From contig JAHDVF020000657.1 of NCBI GenBank assembly GCA_022606425.2, forward strand, positions 434,001 through 498,000: a DNA stretch of 64,000 nt. Reading direction: 5' to 3'. Both the position numbers and the translations under genes were made by a program. Below the pieces are notes generated by a model, which saw only the letters and a list, made by a program, of their open reading frames with translations, was not told where the DNA came from and did not search any database. The stretch is from Lepidostoma basale. Its lineage: Eukaryota; Arthropoda; Insecta; Trichoptera; Lepidostomatidae. Shown here one piece after another: positions 63,837 to 64,000 of this stretch (positions are counted from its first letter, which is position 1; the number at the start of each line of letters is the position of its first letter).

Positions 63837-64000
63837 AACATACGCTAAATCAAATCAAATCAAATTAGTTTATTATTATAACTCAAAAGACATTACAGAC
63901 AGCAAAATGTACAGGTAAAATATTATAAAAATACAACATAATACCAAGAACGCAATAGAGATGGTTCGACATTAGGAAGACAAGATACTTTCTAAAGTCA
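63837..64000 (+). repeat. dispersed repeat, reaching the window edge
   Basis: Starts after the minisatellite with aatcaaatcaaatcaaatta and runs through gttcgacattaggaagacaa. Part of it matches 24055-24135 on the other strand. Probably a LINE 3' UTR; truncated by the window. Confidence 0.4.

Overview
This 64 kb window is nuclear DNA of an insect. It is AT-rich, has long introns, and is saturated with transposable elements. Two protein-coding genes can be supported, both on the + strand. The order of insect cannot be fixed from the sequence. The mobile elements (RTE-like and jockey LINEs, CR1-like LINEs, mariner, pogo/Tigger, piggyBac-like and hAT-like elements, a tRNA-derived SINE, and Penelope-like terminal repeats) would fit a TE-rich moth, beetle or hemipteran.

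Gene 1 (25-4248) is the 3' part of alpha-SNAP, the adaptor that brings NSF to SNARE complexes. Four coding exons (25-104, 1108-1293, 2142-2315, 4099-4248) give the last 195 residues, ending in the family's acidic/Leu-Arg tail. The 5' exons lie left of the window.

Gene 2 (22311-56855) is a complete secreted serpin of about 34.5 kb. It has eight well-supported coding exons and one probable 72-nt cassette exon: 22311-22341, 41529-41644, 43641-43898, 46190-46337, 48128-48345, 49786-49857 (cassette), 53652-53858, 55328-55469 and 56725-56855. The phases join without error to 440 codons with the cassette or 416 without. Intron 1 is about 19.2 kb. The first exon codes only ten codons and a split glycine, and sits behind a GC-richer putative 5' UTR. 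The protein has a signal peptide, the NAIFF..W core motif, an inhibitory-type hinge and a predicted P1 arginine. It is therefore probably an inhibitor of a trypsin-like protease in haemolymph, of the kind that controls melanization and Toll cascades.

The rest is mobile DNA. Intergenic 4.3-22 kb, serpin intron 1 (22.3-41.5 kb) and the later introns carry mostly 5'-truncated LINE 3' ends. The commonest family (called RTE-A here) ends in a (TTAG)n tail. There are two copies of a short non-autonomous derivative that shares that tail. Also present are a 1.8 kb pogo-like transposon with perfect 25-bp ends and a decayed transposase (24425-26234), several TTAA-flanked piggyBac-like elements, two Tigger-like TIR elements, a hAT-like MITE with a near-perfect 8-bp target duplication, and many nested insertions.

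The most unusual feature is a recurring set of small inverted repeats whose arms carry a hammerhead-ribozyme-like core (CUGANGA, stem II, GAAA, a 2-bp stem III, GUH, and often a stem I). At least five sequence families occur in about twenty places. Three sites of one family sit next to, or just upstream of, a conserved short reading frame beginning MNF[HY]QEIS. This is the layout expected of Penelope-like element terminal repeats with minimal type I hammerheads. No Penelope reverse transcriptase was seen in the window.
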